14,256 nucleotides of DNA, taken from NCBI GenBank assembly GCA_900155495.1, contig FTLJ01001572.1:1-14256 (forward strand). Reading direction: 5' to 3'. Each line of letters starts with the position of its first letter. Position 1 is the stretch's first letter. The DNA is from Porogramme epimiltina (Eukaryota; Basidiomycota; Agaricomycetes; Polyporales; Polyporaceae). This document shows positions 1-8,961 of the stretch, one piece after another. The position numbers were made by a program, and so were the translations under genes. The notes beneath the pieces are model-generated. The model was not told the origin of the DNA and did not search any database. It worked only from the letters and a program-made list of their open reading frames with translations.

Positions 1-66
1 CCACCCTCCTGACCAAACGCCCCCCATACTCCCACACCCCCACACCCCACCGCCGCCGCCGCGCAG
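1..66 (+). other. Partial intron of the permease
   Basis: C-rich, with a CCTGAC branch-like motif near position 8 and a CGCAG acceptor ending at 66. The following exon continues in phase, so the 5' exons of the gene lie off the left edge. Confidence 0.75.
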
Positions 67-2359
67 TCATCTTCTTCGTCACGCTGCTGCACGGCCTGAC
101 GCCGAAGCTCGGCGTGCAGGTCATGAACGTCAGTCTCCTCTCCTTCCTCTCTTTACCCCACCCCCTGGCTACTGGCTAACGGTGCTGCGGCAGGCCCTGA
201 GCGTGTTCAAGATCGCCATCCTCGTCTTTGTCGTCATCACCGGTGCGTCCCCCTTCCTCTCTATGATTCTGGTGCGTGGTGGGCGGTGGCTGAGCGCGCG
301 GCGCGGCTAGGCTGGGTCGTCCTCTCCGGGCGCACGCACATCGAGGACCCGCATGCGAACTTCCGCAATGCGTTCGCGGGGAGCTCGCATAGCAGCAACG
401 ACGTGAGTACGCCCTAAATTGGTCTTCGCCTCTGCTCACTGTCCTACTCTGTCTCGCCCTCTGTTTCTTCTCTCCTCGCCCCCGCCCCTCCCCTCGACCC
501 GACCTCACCCCCACACATACGCCCACTCCCCTCCCCGCACCCCCACGCCCCGCAAAACCAGTACGCAACCGCGACGTTCAAGGTCCTCAACGCGTACGCG
601 GGCTGGGCGAACGTCAACTACGTGCTCAACAACGTCAAGAACCCCGTGCGCACGCTCAAGATCGCGGGCCCGCTCGGCCTCGGCATCTGCGCCGTGCTCT
701 ACATGCTCGCGAACATCGCGTACTTTGCGTGAGTCACCTTTGTCTTTTCGCGCTTTGCCTCTTTTGCGTTCGTGGAGGTTTTCGGCGGGATGGTGGTGGA
801 GATGGGTTGAGGTTAGGGTTAGGGTTTGAGACCATTCGTGGGGCGGACGCGGGGGCAGAGAGGGGGACTGGGAGCTGACGCAGGACTGGACAGGGCTGCG
901 ACGAAGGAGGAGATCGCGAAGTCGGGCGTGACGGTCGCGAGCCTGTTCTTCAGGAAGGTGTTCGGGGCGAAGGCGCAGAAAGCTTTGACGGTCTTCGTCG
1001 CTCTCAGGTGAGGGCTCTCCGTTGCATGAGGACGTGCGTAGGTGCTGACGGTGCTTTGGGATAGTGCGCTCGGGTGAGTTGAGGGTGTTGTTTGGGTTTG
1101 GGGTGTGTGAGCTAATGGGTGGTGGCGCTGTGGTGTCGTGTCTTCACTGTTGGGTTTGCAGGGTGAGTGATCTTTTGCGTTTTACGAAGTGAATGCTGCT
1201 GACCCTCCGTACCATAGAACGTCATCACTGTCGTACGTCCCCTCGACTCCGTTTGCCTCCTCCGATCCCGTCCTTATCATTACCGCCCCGCCCCGTCTAG
1301 ACGTTCGCTGCGTCCCGCGTGAACCAAGGTACGCCCCATGCCTTCTTCCTCTTCCTGAGGGCACATCAGCTCATTGTCCTCTAGAGCTTGCGAAGGAGGG
1401 CATCCCGCTCCCGTTCGGCAGCCGCTTCTGGGCATCCAACTGGCCGACGGGCAAGTCCCCGCTCCCGGGCCTCATCATCCACCTGATCCCTTCGGTACGT
1501 CCACCCGCCCTGTCCGCCTTCTACCCCTTCCACGCCCCTCTCCCCCCCTCCCCCGCGCACACAGCACGAAGCTGACGTCCGCCTTGTACACAGGTGATCG
1601 TCATCATCGCGCCGCCGCCCGCGGTCGCGTACCCGTTCATCCTCGACGTTGAAGGCTACCCAGGCCAGATCATCAACTTCTTCATCGTCATCGGCCTCTT
1701 CTGGCTGCGCTACACGAAGCCGAACGCTCCGCGGCCGTTCAAAGGTGTGCCCCTCCCCCCCTTGCTGCCCCTTGCGTTCCTCTCCTGGGTCGGTGCTGAC
1801 GCGCACGTTAGTGTGGTGGCCGTTCGCGGTGTTCTTCCTCGCTGCGTCTGTGTTCCGTGAGTGTTCTGCTCTTACTGCAATCATGGAGAAGCTGCTAAAC
1901 GTGACTTTCCGCGACTCTACGTCCCGCAGTCCTCATCGCGCCCTTCCTCAAGCCCGCGAACGGCGTCGGCGACACGCCCCCGCTCCCGTACTACCTGTGC
2001 GCCCCCCGCTCCCCCGCCCCCTTCCGTCCCGCGCTGACGTATTTCCCGCCTGCGCCAGGTACTGCCTCATCGGCATCGCGATCCTGGCCGTCGGCGTGCT
2101 GTACTGGGCGGCGTGGCGCATCGTGCCCGGGTACTTTGGATACGAGTTCGTGCCCCGCAAGGAGACGCTGGAGGATGGGACTGTCGTCACCCTGGTGCGT
2201 TCAGCGTTTCTCTCGGCTTTGCACTCCTCCACCTACACCCTCAAGGCCCTCCCTTCCTTTCCATCATCTTCCGGCTTCCTTGCCCTATCACTGCCCTCGT
2301 CCTTCGAATAAGGTGGCTGACATACGCCTTCACAGTTCTCTCACAAAAAGATCGAGTAG
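67..2359 (+). CDS. MUP1-type methionine/amino-acid permease (APC superfamily), 5' end outside the window
   Basis: Plasma-membrane amino-acid/proton symporter of the APC superfamily. It resembles fungal high-affinity methionine permeases (MUP1-like); the substrate is inferred from family resemblance only. Exons read by hand: 67-128, 194-242, 311-402, 562-728, 894-1007, 1065-1073, 1162 (one nucleotide), 1218-1232, 1301-1328, 1385-1494, 1594-1744, 1812-1856, 1930-1996, 2059-2194, 2336-2359 (TAG). They join in one frame to 355 residues plus a split codon; the family is usually about 550 long, so roughly the N-terminal third lies to the left. Diagnostic pieces are LLHGLTPKLGVQVMN, NAYAGWANVNYVLNNVKNP, the SALG-NVITV-TFAASRVNQ-ELAKEGIPLPFGSRFW series and PGQIINFFIVIGLFWLRY. 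Hydrophobic helices include ALSVFKIAILVFVVITG, GICAVLYMLANIAYFA and CLIGIAILAVGVLYWAAW. The tail is hydrophilic and ends SHKKIE. No stops or broken splice sites are seen, so this looks like the functional copy of three. Confidence 0.88.
813..824 (+). repeat. Two TTAGGG units inside a permease intron
   Basis: Two exact TTAGGG units, then TTTGAG, lie inside the intron 729-893. The pseudogene copy has CTAGGG TTAGGG at the matching place (7653-7664). Two units are too few to be called a telomere remnant. Confidence 0.5.
1065..1232 (+). other. Micro-exon cluster in the permease, including a putative 1-nt exon
   Basis: Within 168 nt three tiny exons are needed: 9 nt (1065-1073, completing S then A-L-G), 1 nt (G at 1162) and 15 nt (1218-1232, N-V-I-T-V). 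The 9-nt exon leaves phase 2, while the 15-nt exon must be entered at a codon boundary to read NVITV and match the next exon TFAASRVNQ. The missing base is supplied by TTTGCAG|G|GTGAGT at 1155-1168. The two flanking introns (1074-1161 and 1163-1217) each carry a branch-like motif, CTAAT near 1112 and CTGAC near 1198. The family alignment SALGNVITV supports the result. A sequencing error is the main alternative. Confidence 0.6.
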
Positions 2360-2610
2360 ATTGGGCGGTCACGCCCGCAGCTGCTCACCACTACGACTAC
2401 ACGACATGGCCACGACGAGTCACGACGGAGACGCGCGGGTGGAGAGTGTCATGTATATAACGACCACGCGCAGTGTCCACCAGGGGGTGCTCGGTGGTCC
2501 ATGTATTTCTCTATAGTGTCGTTTGGATACCTTTGTAATTAGCGTACATTTCTCTTCGGCTTATGGTGAGCTTCTCTCGGGACACTTTCTGAGTGTGTGA
2601 TGTGTGGCCA
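2360..2610 (+). other. 3' flank/UTR of the permease, shared with copy 2
   Basis: Non-coding DNA after the TAG that still aligns to the DNA after the pseudogene (about 8962-9215). Shared blocks include CACGACGGAGACRC, GTGTCCACCNGGGGGTGCT and TGTCGTTYGG. This shows that the duplication took the 3' flank as well as the exons. ATGTATATAA at 2451 and CTCTATAG at 2509 are AT-rich spots, but no poly(A) site can be assigned. Confidence 0.6.
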
Positions 2611-3130
2611 GCTTGTACTTGGCTCCCTTAATCTCCTGCTTTGTCGCGCAGCTTCACGGGCAGTAGCTGCCATTACAACATCTACACGTGCGGATTGTTC
2701 ATATACAGCCTAAGGAACCGCACCCAGGACTTGGAGCTCCACAGGGTCTGAACAGCAACAAGCTATCAGATCTTCCATCAACCATATTCCATTGGCTATT
2801 CACGGAAAGTATAACTACGAACGTCTAAACAGAGACTTAGCTAGAAGTTACGAGTACGAAGCTGGAGCCTCCATGAGCCGGAGTGACCATTGGCAAGTGT
2901 CATCAGAGAATCACCTAGATCATAGCTGCGTCAGCTTCAGCATAGTCTCGTGCCGAGACCCTCCACGTGTGGAGGGAGGGATTTGTGCCGAACCTACGGG
3001 ACATCTTGAGAATAGCAGGAGGGCTTAGGAAGCGAGAAGGGGGAGATGTACAACGACTGATGTGTGCATGAAACTTACCTTGTTTGCAGCAATGAATGTT
3101 CTGAAAGCCGGGTCTCTGCTTCCGGGACTG
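2611..3130. other. Intergenic stretch, no gene recognised
   Basis: Open frames here are short, lack splice logic and resemble no protein I know. No hairpin or repeat stands out. Similarity to the matching part of unit 2 (about 9216-9900) has mostly faded; a weak match remains near 3138-3168 versus 9696-9725 (GGCTGNGACAGCRGTTTNGGG). Confidence 0.5.
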
Positions 3131-3357
3131 AAGCAGCTTTTGGCTGGGACAGCGGTTTTGGGGCCAGTGATGCAACGCCTGGGATACTAAGTATACTTAC
3201 GACTGAGAGAAGCCTGCGTAACCCGGAATCAGGCGGTCAGCCAGAATGCGCTTGTAAACCTTATTCTGCGTTTGGGGGCGTCGGATGGAGTACGACCCAC
3301 GGAGTGGGCTGCTTTTGGCGGTTGGAGACCGGCCATGGGCCCACTGGACCACCCCGA

Positions 3358-3491
3358 CCGCCAAAAAGCGGTGCATGCCGTGTGGGTTGAACGCCCGCCA
3401 AAAGCGGGGTAGTGTCCACCCCTTTGAACCTGGCGACCCACTGGCCCGGCCTCCAACTGCCCAAAAGCGGGGCAGTGCCCACCTTTTGAAC
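3358..3491 (+). repeat. Three imperfect 35-nt direct repeats with a CCGCCAAAAGCGG core
   Basis: Copies lie at 3358-3392, 3395-3429 and 3457-3491. Each begins CCGCC(A)AAAAGCGG or CTGCCCAAAAGCGG and ends TTGAAC; the last two share AAAAGCGGGG, AGTG and CCACC. The core can fold as CCGC/GCGG around an A-rich loop. An inverted version occurs at about 3310-3335 (GCTTTTGGCGGTTGGAGACC), opposite GGCCTCCAACTGCCCAAAAG at about 3447-3466, so this block is itself partly a foldback inside the larger element. Confidence 0.7.
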
Positions 3492-3509
3492 AAGCTGGCA
3501 ACACGGCGT

Positions 3510-3675
3510 GCATGGCCGAATGTCAGGGCATATGACATGTACGTGACATCCTTGGTCTAATACAAACCCTTTGTAGTCGTTTGTAATTAGCATACAAAAG
3601 GTTTGTATGTGGAGCCCGTGACATTAGATAATGGAAATGGACGATAATTTCCTGGAGCGGGACATTCGGCCATGC
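3510..3675. repeat. Nested foldback inside element A
   Basis: A perfect 15-nt inverted repeat (GCATGGCCGAATGTC at 3510-3524; its reverse complement at 3661-3675) encloses a second pair, ATACAAACCCTTTGTA at 3560-3575 and TACAAAAGGTTTGTAT at 3593-3608, which has one mismatch and a 17-nt loop. The inner core is AT-rich, in contrast with its surroundings. It is probably a separate small inverted-repeat insertion, or an inner segment of the larger element. Confidence 0.7.
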
Positions 3676-3880
3676 GCGATGTGCAAACCACTGTAAGGAC
3701 CTGAAGCCGACTCCGCGCCATCAAAAGCCCCCAAATGCAGAAATAAGGTTTATAGTCGCTTTCCGGCTCACTGCCTGATTCCAGGTTACGCAGGCGTCCC
3801 TCGGCCGTATACTTAGTATCCCAAGCGTTGCATCCCTGCGACCTTGATAAAAAGCTATGATGTCAAACTCGGGCTCATCT

Positions 3881-4129
3881 TCGTACAGGGGAACTGCGCA
3901 CACTAACAGAACTGCGCTGAGACATCATATCGCCCGATGCCAGCTCCTACGCTGGGTAAGCGAGGGGCTAGATATCGCGTTGTTCCCATCCATCGTTGGC
4001 TTAGCAACCTCACGGACCCCGAGTCTGCTGTAGGTCACTTCCCGATAGTTTATCGCTTGGAAGATGATTGTGGAGAGGCTTCATTCAAGGTCCGCGTCCC
4101 TTTGGTGAGGTCCGAAAGGGGCAGAGACT
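3881..4129. other. Intergenic spacer upstream of the conserved promoter region
   Basis: No gene seen. A short block, CAACCTCACGG near 4008, is shared with about 10840 in unit 2, so the duplication continues through this stretch although it is strongly diverged. Confidence 0.4.
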
Positions 4130-4208
4130 AGGGGTGGAGAAAACCGTGGGTATCTTTTCGGCTGGGGCCGCGGTGCGCTCGTGTTTTCTCCCGTTTCCCG
4201 ATGACTGG

Positions 4209-4293
4209 TATAAACAGGTGATTGCTCCCCACTAGCCCCATCTTCCCCTCCCCCCACCACTACCACTGTCTACAACGTCCCGTCCCGTTGATG
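4209..4293 (+). promoter_or_regulatory. Conserved TATA box, CT-rich tract and ATG (copy 1)
   Basis: GGTATAAACAGGTGA (TATAAA at 4209-4214) is followed by a C/T-rich tract and ATGCTTGCA at 4291, 82 nt from TATA to ATG. Unit 2 has the same arrangement (TATAAA at 11032, ATG at 11111, 79 nt). It resembles a fungal core promoter. In copy 1 the ATG frame stops at its sixth codon (TAA, 4306-4308); copy 2 has CAA there. It may be the start of a decayed gene or a distant 5' exon of the gene beginning at 5183. Confidence 0.5.
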
Positions 4294-5035
4294 CTTGCAT
4301 TTGCTTAAGATCGTAGATATAGTACACATACCCGGCAATCCGATAGCTGGCACGGCTACTCATGCCGCGAGCCTGGTAAGTCTCTATTCACCTCTGAAGC
4401 ACCCTCACTTACGAATTCCTTCGTGACTTCACAGAGACTAAGACCGCGCGGTCTCAATGCTTCGTCTCCAATTCGGGTGACGATCCCTACAGGCAGCCCC
4501 CATGATGTGAGTGTTCAACCTCGCACCCTGGGGCACCACCTGAATGCACCATCTGGATTCACTACGCCGATAATATTGTTTGGACGTAAGGCGAGGCTGT
4601 CTTCCTGGTCCTGATGCGAACGTCCGGATTGGATACGTTTCATCAGATGCGGTCTGCCGACGTGCCGGGGGATGTGGTCAGCATCCCGTGACCATGTGCG
4701 CTACGGGGGCTCGGGCGCTCACGAAGATGGTTCACCCTACCCGACGCGTTACTTGGGAACGTAATCAAGCTTTGTCTACAGATACAGACGACGTACAGCG
4801 AATGGTGTGGCAAGGGTGCTCGTCTCGTGACTCAAACACAGGTACCCAGTCACCCCAATACGACATCCTGGGGAATGGCATTAAAATCCGAAAACGACGA
4901 AATAACTATTCGTTCACATCAGATGAGCGAATGGCGGGCCTAAGCAAAGTGCCAATGTTTCTACTAGACGCGTGGCGTGTCGATGCCGTTGACTTCTTCG
5001 AGTGGGAAGTTATCATTGAATTCCTCGAGCGGTAG
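4294..5035 (+). pseudogene. Decayed, duplicated region upstream of the unknown gene (copy 1)
   Basis: Patches align to 11114-11775: RNQALSTD is encoded at about 4758-4782 and 11539-11563, CTGTCTCGTGACTC-like DNA follows, and TTCCTCGAGCGGTAGGCTGTG near 5020 matches TTACTCGGGCAGTAAGCTGTG. No frame is kept across the two copies, and I do not recognise the product. A plausible intron (GTAAGT at 4375 to CACAG at 4433) is not matched in copy 2. It could be remnants of a third gene type of the unit or long untranslated leader. The open frame at 4580-5035 is not conserved in copy 2, so I do not call it a gene. Confidence 0.4.
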
Positions 5036-5084
5036 GCTGTGCGTCTCACCGACCTCGAATCTCACGTCCCATTGGACCTGGGCT

Positions 5085-5182
5085 TCCCCCATACACCTGC
5101 CTGCTTTCCTCGTTTCCCCTTTGCATACTCCACTCCAGTGTCCCCCCCAACCCCCCGATACATCATCGCGTCAGATTCTATC
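5085..5182 (+). promoter_or_regulatory. Pyrimidine-rich tract before the unknown gene, copy 1
   Basis: A stretch rich in CCCC, CTTTCCTC and TTTCCCC runs up to about 30 nt before the ATG at 5183, as is common upstream of fungal start sites. Copy 2 keeps a CT-rich tract in the same place (about 11860-11915). The start site itself cannot be fixed. Confidence 0.35.
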
Positions 5183-6121
5183 ATGGCTGGGAATCCTCTG
5201 TCCAAACTCTTTCGAAGGTCCGCTCTCATCCGAGGGCGTTCAAGCACCCCCTCCGCGCCAGGCTCCTCCGAGTCGTAAGTGAATGGCCATGGGTGTGACC
5301 GTGACTTCACTGGGCACACGGGCTCACTCGTGCATCCCATAGCGCGTTCGGCCGACTCCTAGGAATGCTGAGGCACAATACTGCGGTCGCAGGTGGTGTA
5401 CCGCAGACTGGGTACGCACGCCATAGGTTTCACCGTGCAGGTTCATATCTGATTCCTATGGCTCTATCAGTTTCGGAAGCCCCACAAACGACTCCTTCGC
5501 AGACCGCGCTCCGAGTCCGGACATACGCGAAATAGAGCCTGCTCCCTACGAGGTCCCCGTTGTCGTGCGTCGAGAGGCAAACACTCCGTCCTTGACTCTC
5601 CAAGCACTCCAGGCGCGACTTTTCAGGACGCAGGGCACGATCCGCGTCCGCCTCGCTCTCCCCGGCAGCGACGTGGGGATCTCGCTCGTGGTCGAGACCA
5701 GATTTCGTTACGTGACCATCGGGGAGCTCCAAGCTACTCTCTATACGGCACTGTACGCCCCGCCGCCGGCGGTCCTGGTCAGTGCGCCCTACCCAGCTGC
5801 TATTGAGGCGTTTCGGAAGCGCATTGGCCAGCTTGATGGCGAAGGACTTCCCTCTCTCATCGACTTCTACCCGCCCAACCACGCCGACGACAGGTACTTG
5901 GTCCTTATGATGAAGCCATTGGACGGGCAGTTGGGGGAGGCAACTGAGTACGAAGTCGCTTGGTCCAATGCGTGAGTTTGTCCTATCTCTTTCCTTTCTG
6001 GCCGGAGTTGACTCCTACGAAAGTCACCCCAACCCGCGCCTCGTACCTCAGGAATGGTTCTGATTGGTGTCTGGCGTTTCTCAAATTTCCGAGGCTATGT
6101 GTGTATCTCCCGCGACCCTAA
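5183..6121 (+). CDS. Unrecognised four-exon protein, copy 1 (243 aa, probably C-truncated)
   Basis: Exons 5183-5274, 5343-5411, 5471-5971 and 6052-6121 (TAA). All three introns are short (59-80 nt), have GTAAGT, GTACGC and GTGAGT donors, and recur at the same phases in the paralogue at 11934. The N-terminus is basic (MAGNPLSKLFRRS, RGRS) with no signal peptide or membrane helix. Exon 3 encodes the conserved core, about residues 54-220, with EIEPAPYEVPVVVRRE, TLQALQARLFRTQGTI, ALPGSDVGISLVVET, SLIDFYPPNHADD and EATEYEVAWSNA. I recognise no family; the alternating hydrophobic pattern suggests a soluble alpha/beta domain. The start is the first ATG after a CT-rich tract and matches the paralogue. 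A tail continuing in the same frame past the TAA (6122-6187) resembles one in copy 2, so the stop is probably a recent nonsense mutation. Confidence 0.75.
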
Positions 6122-6187
6122 GATGATGTAGCGTCGAAAGAGTTCCCAGATTTTGCGCGCCGGCTTCTAAAGTGTAATGGTATGTAG
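6122..6187 (+). other. Relic C-terminal coding tail after the stop, copy 1
   Basis: Directly after the TAA, in the same frame, the DNA reads DDVASKEFPDFARRLL followed by six more codons and TAG at 6185. Copy 2 has DDVGAKELPEFARQLL at 12852-12899 in a shifted frame. The match implies that the ancestral protein was about 22 residues longer. Confidence 0.65.
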
Positions 6188-6466
6188 GTTCAGTAGGCAT
6201 CGAAATGTCGATATGAAATAATGTATATACGCAAAGTGCGGCGGCTCATGACAATTGTTGCTTTTTCTGTCAAAACCTGTGTTGTCTGTCAATGAATGCT
6301 TGTCTATTTAAATCAAGCGCCTATAACGAGCCATATCATGTCCTTGGGTGGCGTGGTCGGACGATGGCCAGCCCTCATCGACATCGTCCACATATCACGT
6401 GTATCTAGATGCTCGCCTCACGTCTGCTCCCGTGGGTATACTTACTGACCCGCCATTTTTCGCAAG
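6188..6466. other. 3' flank of the unknown gene and spacer to permease copy 2
   Basis: Up to about 6360 it aligns with 12915-13085 (TGTAGGTT, GTAGGCATCGAA, CGATATGAAA, GCCAAAACCT-like and GGGCGCCTAT-like blocks). From there to 6466 it holds the start of the permease copy: a probable intron tail (GTATAC at about 6436, ACTGAC branch, CGCAAG acceptor). The N-terminal permease exons could not be identified. Confidence 0.45.
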
Positions 6467-8961
6467 TGCTGGGCGCATCATCGGCACGAACGTTTTCCCC
6501 ACGCCTTCCTCCCTTTTCGGGTTCGTCGGGTCCGTCGGCGCGTCGCTCACGCTCTGGGTCTCCAGCTCCATTTCGTCTTGTCCTTCTGGGGCCTCTTCCT
6601 CTGGCTCGAGTTCGGCACGATGTTCCCCGCTCTGGCGGTGAGAAGGTCTACCCTAAGTCCATCTACTGCAAATCCAAGCATGCCGTCACCGTCGTCTTCA
6701 CCATGAATGCGATCTCCCTCGGCTTCACCCCGCCCAGCTGCAGCGTGCGTCCCTCTTTCTTTTTCTATACGGAGCTCGCGGGGGCGTGGCGTTAATGGAG
6801 GTTCGCTTCTCTAGGCCTTTGCTCAAAAGCGAGTGCCGGGCCCGGGGATATGCAATCAATGCCTCCCTCAAGCGCGCTCCTGCATACGACATCCTCGACG
6901 TGGAATCGCCGATCGCTGGGCTGTGCACGGCCTTATGCTCGAAGGTGCGTTTCTCCCGTTCCACCCACTAGCTCTCTGTCAACATCCTCATCTCACACCC
7001 CACCTGCATAGTCCATCCTCTTCGCTACGCACCTGCATGACCCGATGCCGAAGCTCGTCTTGTAGGCCATGGATATCAGTCCTCCCCCGTCCCCCGGTCA
7101 ACAACGCCGCCGCGTCCAAGATCACCATGCTAGCTTTCGTCGTCACCAGTGCGTCCCACTCTCCGCCCCGGAGGCCTGCCTGAGCGCGCCCCGCGGCTAG
7201 GTTGAGTACTCTCCTGGCGCATGCATGTCCAGGATCCGCACGCGAACTTCCGGAACGCGTTCGCGGGTAGCATGCATAGCAACAACGATGTGGGTTCACG
7301 CTTCTGCTTGTACCTCACGCCCACTCAATCACTCTCCCCCCCGCTCTCGTACGCCCATTCTCCACCCTGCACGCACGCATCTCTCAGAACAAGTAGGCGG
7401 CTGTGACGTACGAGGTCCCCGATGCGTACTCTGGCCAGGCTAACGTCAACTACGTGCGCAACAACGTCAAGAATCCCGTGCGGACGCTCGAGATCGCAGG
7501 CCCGGTCGGGGTCGACATCTGCGCTGTGCTGCACATGCTCGCGAACATCGCGTACTTGTCGTGAGTCGCCTTCTCTTCTAGCTTCGCGTCTCCTGCGTTC
7601 ATGTGGGTGGAAATGCAATGGTGGGGGCGGCATGGCGCAGGACGTGAGGGGACTAGGGTTAGGGTGATGGGGTCCAGCCACGGACGCAAGGGCGGAGAGA
7701 TGCGCAGGGAGCTGACGAAGGATCGCACAGGGGCATGACGAAGGAAGAGATCACGAAGTCCTGCATGGCGTCCACGAACCTGTTTTTCAAGGGGGCGTCG
7801 GGGGCGAAGGCATAAAAACGTTTACGGCCCTGGTTGATCTGAGGTGAGGGCTCCTCGCTATACGAGGGTGTGTACAGGTGCTAATTGCTCCCGCGCGGGT
7901 TAGGAGAGCGCGCCCGGAGGAGCTGAGAGCATTGGTTAGACTTGGGGTATGTGAGTTATTGGGTGGTGGCGTCATGGTGTTGTGTATCGGTTCCGTAGGG
8001 TGAGTGCTCTATGGTGCTTCGAAGTCGCACGTCGTTGACCCCCACACCGTGTAGAATATCGCCACTGACATACATGCACCAGTCTCCAATTTCCCCATCC
8101 TAACTCGCGCTCACCAGCGTCGACGTTCGCTGCGTCTCGCGTAAACCAAGGCACGTTCCAAACCTCAATCATTCTCCCGAGGGTCCCAGGCTCACCGTAC
8201 CCTAGAGGTTGCGAAGTAGAGCATCCCGCTCCCGTTTGGCAGCCGGTTCTAGACGTTCAACTGACTTATGGGCAACTCCCCACCCCCGGGCCTCAGCCTC
8301 CACCTCCCCTCCCCATCTTCTGCTCCTTCTGCGCCCTCCTCTCCCCATTCCCCTTTCAACACACAAGGTCGCCCAAAAAGGGAGGGATAAGCGCACACAG
8401 GGCGAAGTTGACGCGCACCACCTGCACAGGTGACCGCCCCATCGCCCACGGTCGCGGACCAGTTCATCTCAACGTCGAGGGCTACCCGGGCCAGATCATC
8501 AACTTCTTCATTGTCATCGGCCTCTTCTAGCTGCGGTGCGCGAAGCCGAACGGCCGTTCAAAGGTGCTTTCGCCACCACCTTGCTACTCCCTCTCGCCAT
8601 CGGTCTGTGCTGATGCGCGCTAGTGTGGTGGCCGGTCGCGGTGTCCTTTCTCGCTGCGTCCGTGTTCCGTGAGTGCCCATCCCGCATAGCATTAGTGGGG
8701 CAGTTGTTTGACGTCACCGTACTCGCCCCTTCGTCTCAGTCCTCATTGAACCCTTCCTTAAGCCTGCGAACGGCGTCGGCGACACGCCCCCACTTCCGTA
8801 TTACCTGTGCGTCCCCCGCTCCCCGCCCTTTCCGCCCCTACCACCTCCCCCCTGCCAGCCCCATGCATACTCCCATAAGCTCTCCTTCTTGTTTCCCCTC
8901 ATCTTGTGCTTGTCTTTCGTATAACGTGGCTAACATGCGCCCTCACAAGAAGATCGAGGAG
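6467..8961 (+). pseudogene. MUP1-type permease pseudogene (copy 2)
   Basis: A diverged, dead copy of the gene at 67-2359 that also shows exons lying off the window in copy 1: GRIIGTNVFPTPSS and SVGASLTLWV at 6470-6555, WGLFLWLEFGTMFP, then RSGGEKVY, and RGIA...GLCTA near 6905. The first segment needs two frameshifts (about 6560-6590 and at the CCCC near 6625). Later lesions: CAG to TAG with loss of the GT donor near 7062-7076; TGG to TGA near 7202; CAG to TAA at 7813; a lost 3' site and a GT to GC donor around 8123-8152; GAG to TAG at 8217; TGG to TAG at 8528. Exons 8624-8668 and 8740-8806 keep exact length. The 136-nt exon 2059-2194 is absent, and the stop TAG has become GAG (8959-8961). DNA stays GC-rich. 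Confidence 0.9.

Larger units (their letters stand above)
3131..3880. mobile_element. Non-coding element with long terminal inverted repeats (copy A)
   Basis: The left arm, about 3166-3310, is repeated as its reverse complement at about 3700-3845. Both arms read GATGCAACGCYTGGGATACT, then AAGTATAC, a variable stretch, GCCTGCGTAACC, GGAATCAGGC, TAAACCTTATT and TTTGGGGGC. Weaker matching extends outward to about 3131 and 3880 (AGCTTTT and CGCAGG/CAGCGG). About 400 nt lie between the arms, with no transposase-like frame. This is a foldback or MITE-like structure. Exact ends and target-site duplications are not clear, so the superfamily is not assigned. Its ends are related to those of the element at 9908-10830. 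Confidence 0.7.

Noticed and set aside
176..568. Minus-strand 130-codon frame at the left edge
   Set aside because: Antisense of permease exons and GC-rich introns; no conserved motif.
1381..1884. Minus-strand 167-codon open frame
   Set aside because: It is the antisense of permease exons and introns, whose plus-strand exons match a known family and splice in frame.
1649..2311. Plus-strand 220-codon frame as a stand-alone gene
   Set aside because: It runs through introns in a different frame from the permease exons; only parts of it happen to share the true frame near 2060-2190.
3064..3593. Overlapping frames on both strands inside element A, including SAFGG-like peptides from both arms
   Set aside because: The shared peptides come from inverted-repeat DNA translated from each arm; no transposase motif or splice-consistent gene is visible.
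4580..5035. 151-codon frame as a gene
   Set aside because: Its counterpart in unit 2 (about 11400-11775) is broken by stops and shifted frames, and only a short RNQALSTD patch is shared.
6467..8961. Repeat-induced point mutation as the cause of permease copy 2 decay
   Set aside because: Several stops are C-to-T or G-to-A, but the copy remains GC-rich, keeps many CpG sites and also carries indels and transversions, so ordinary decay explains it.
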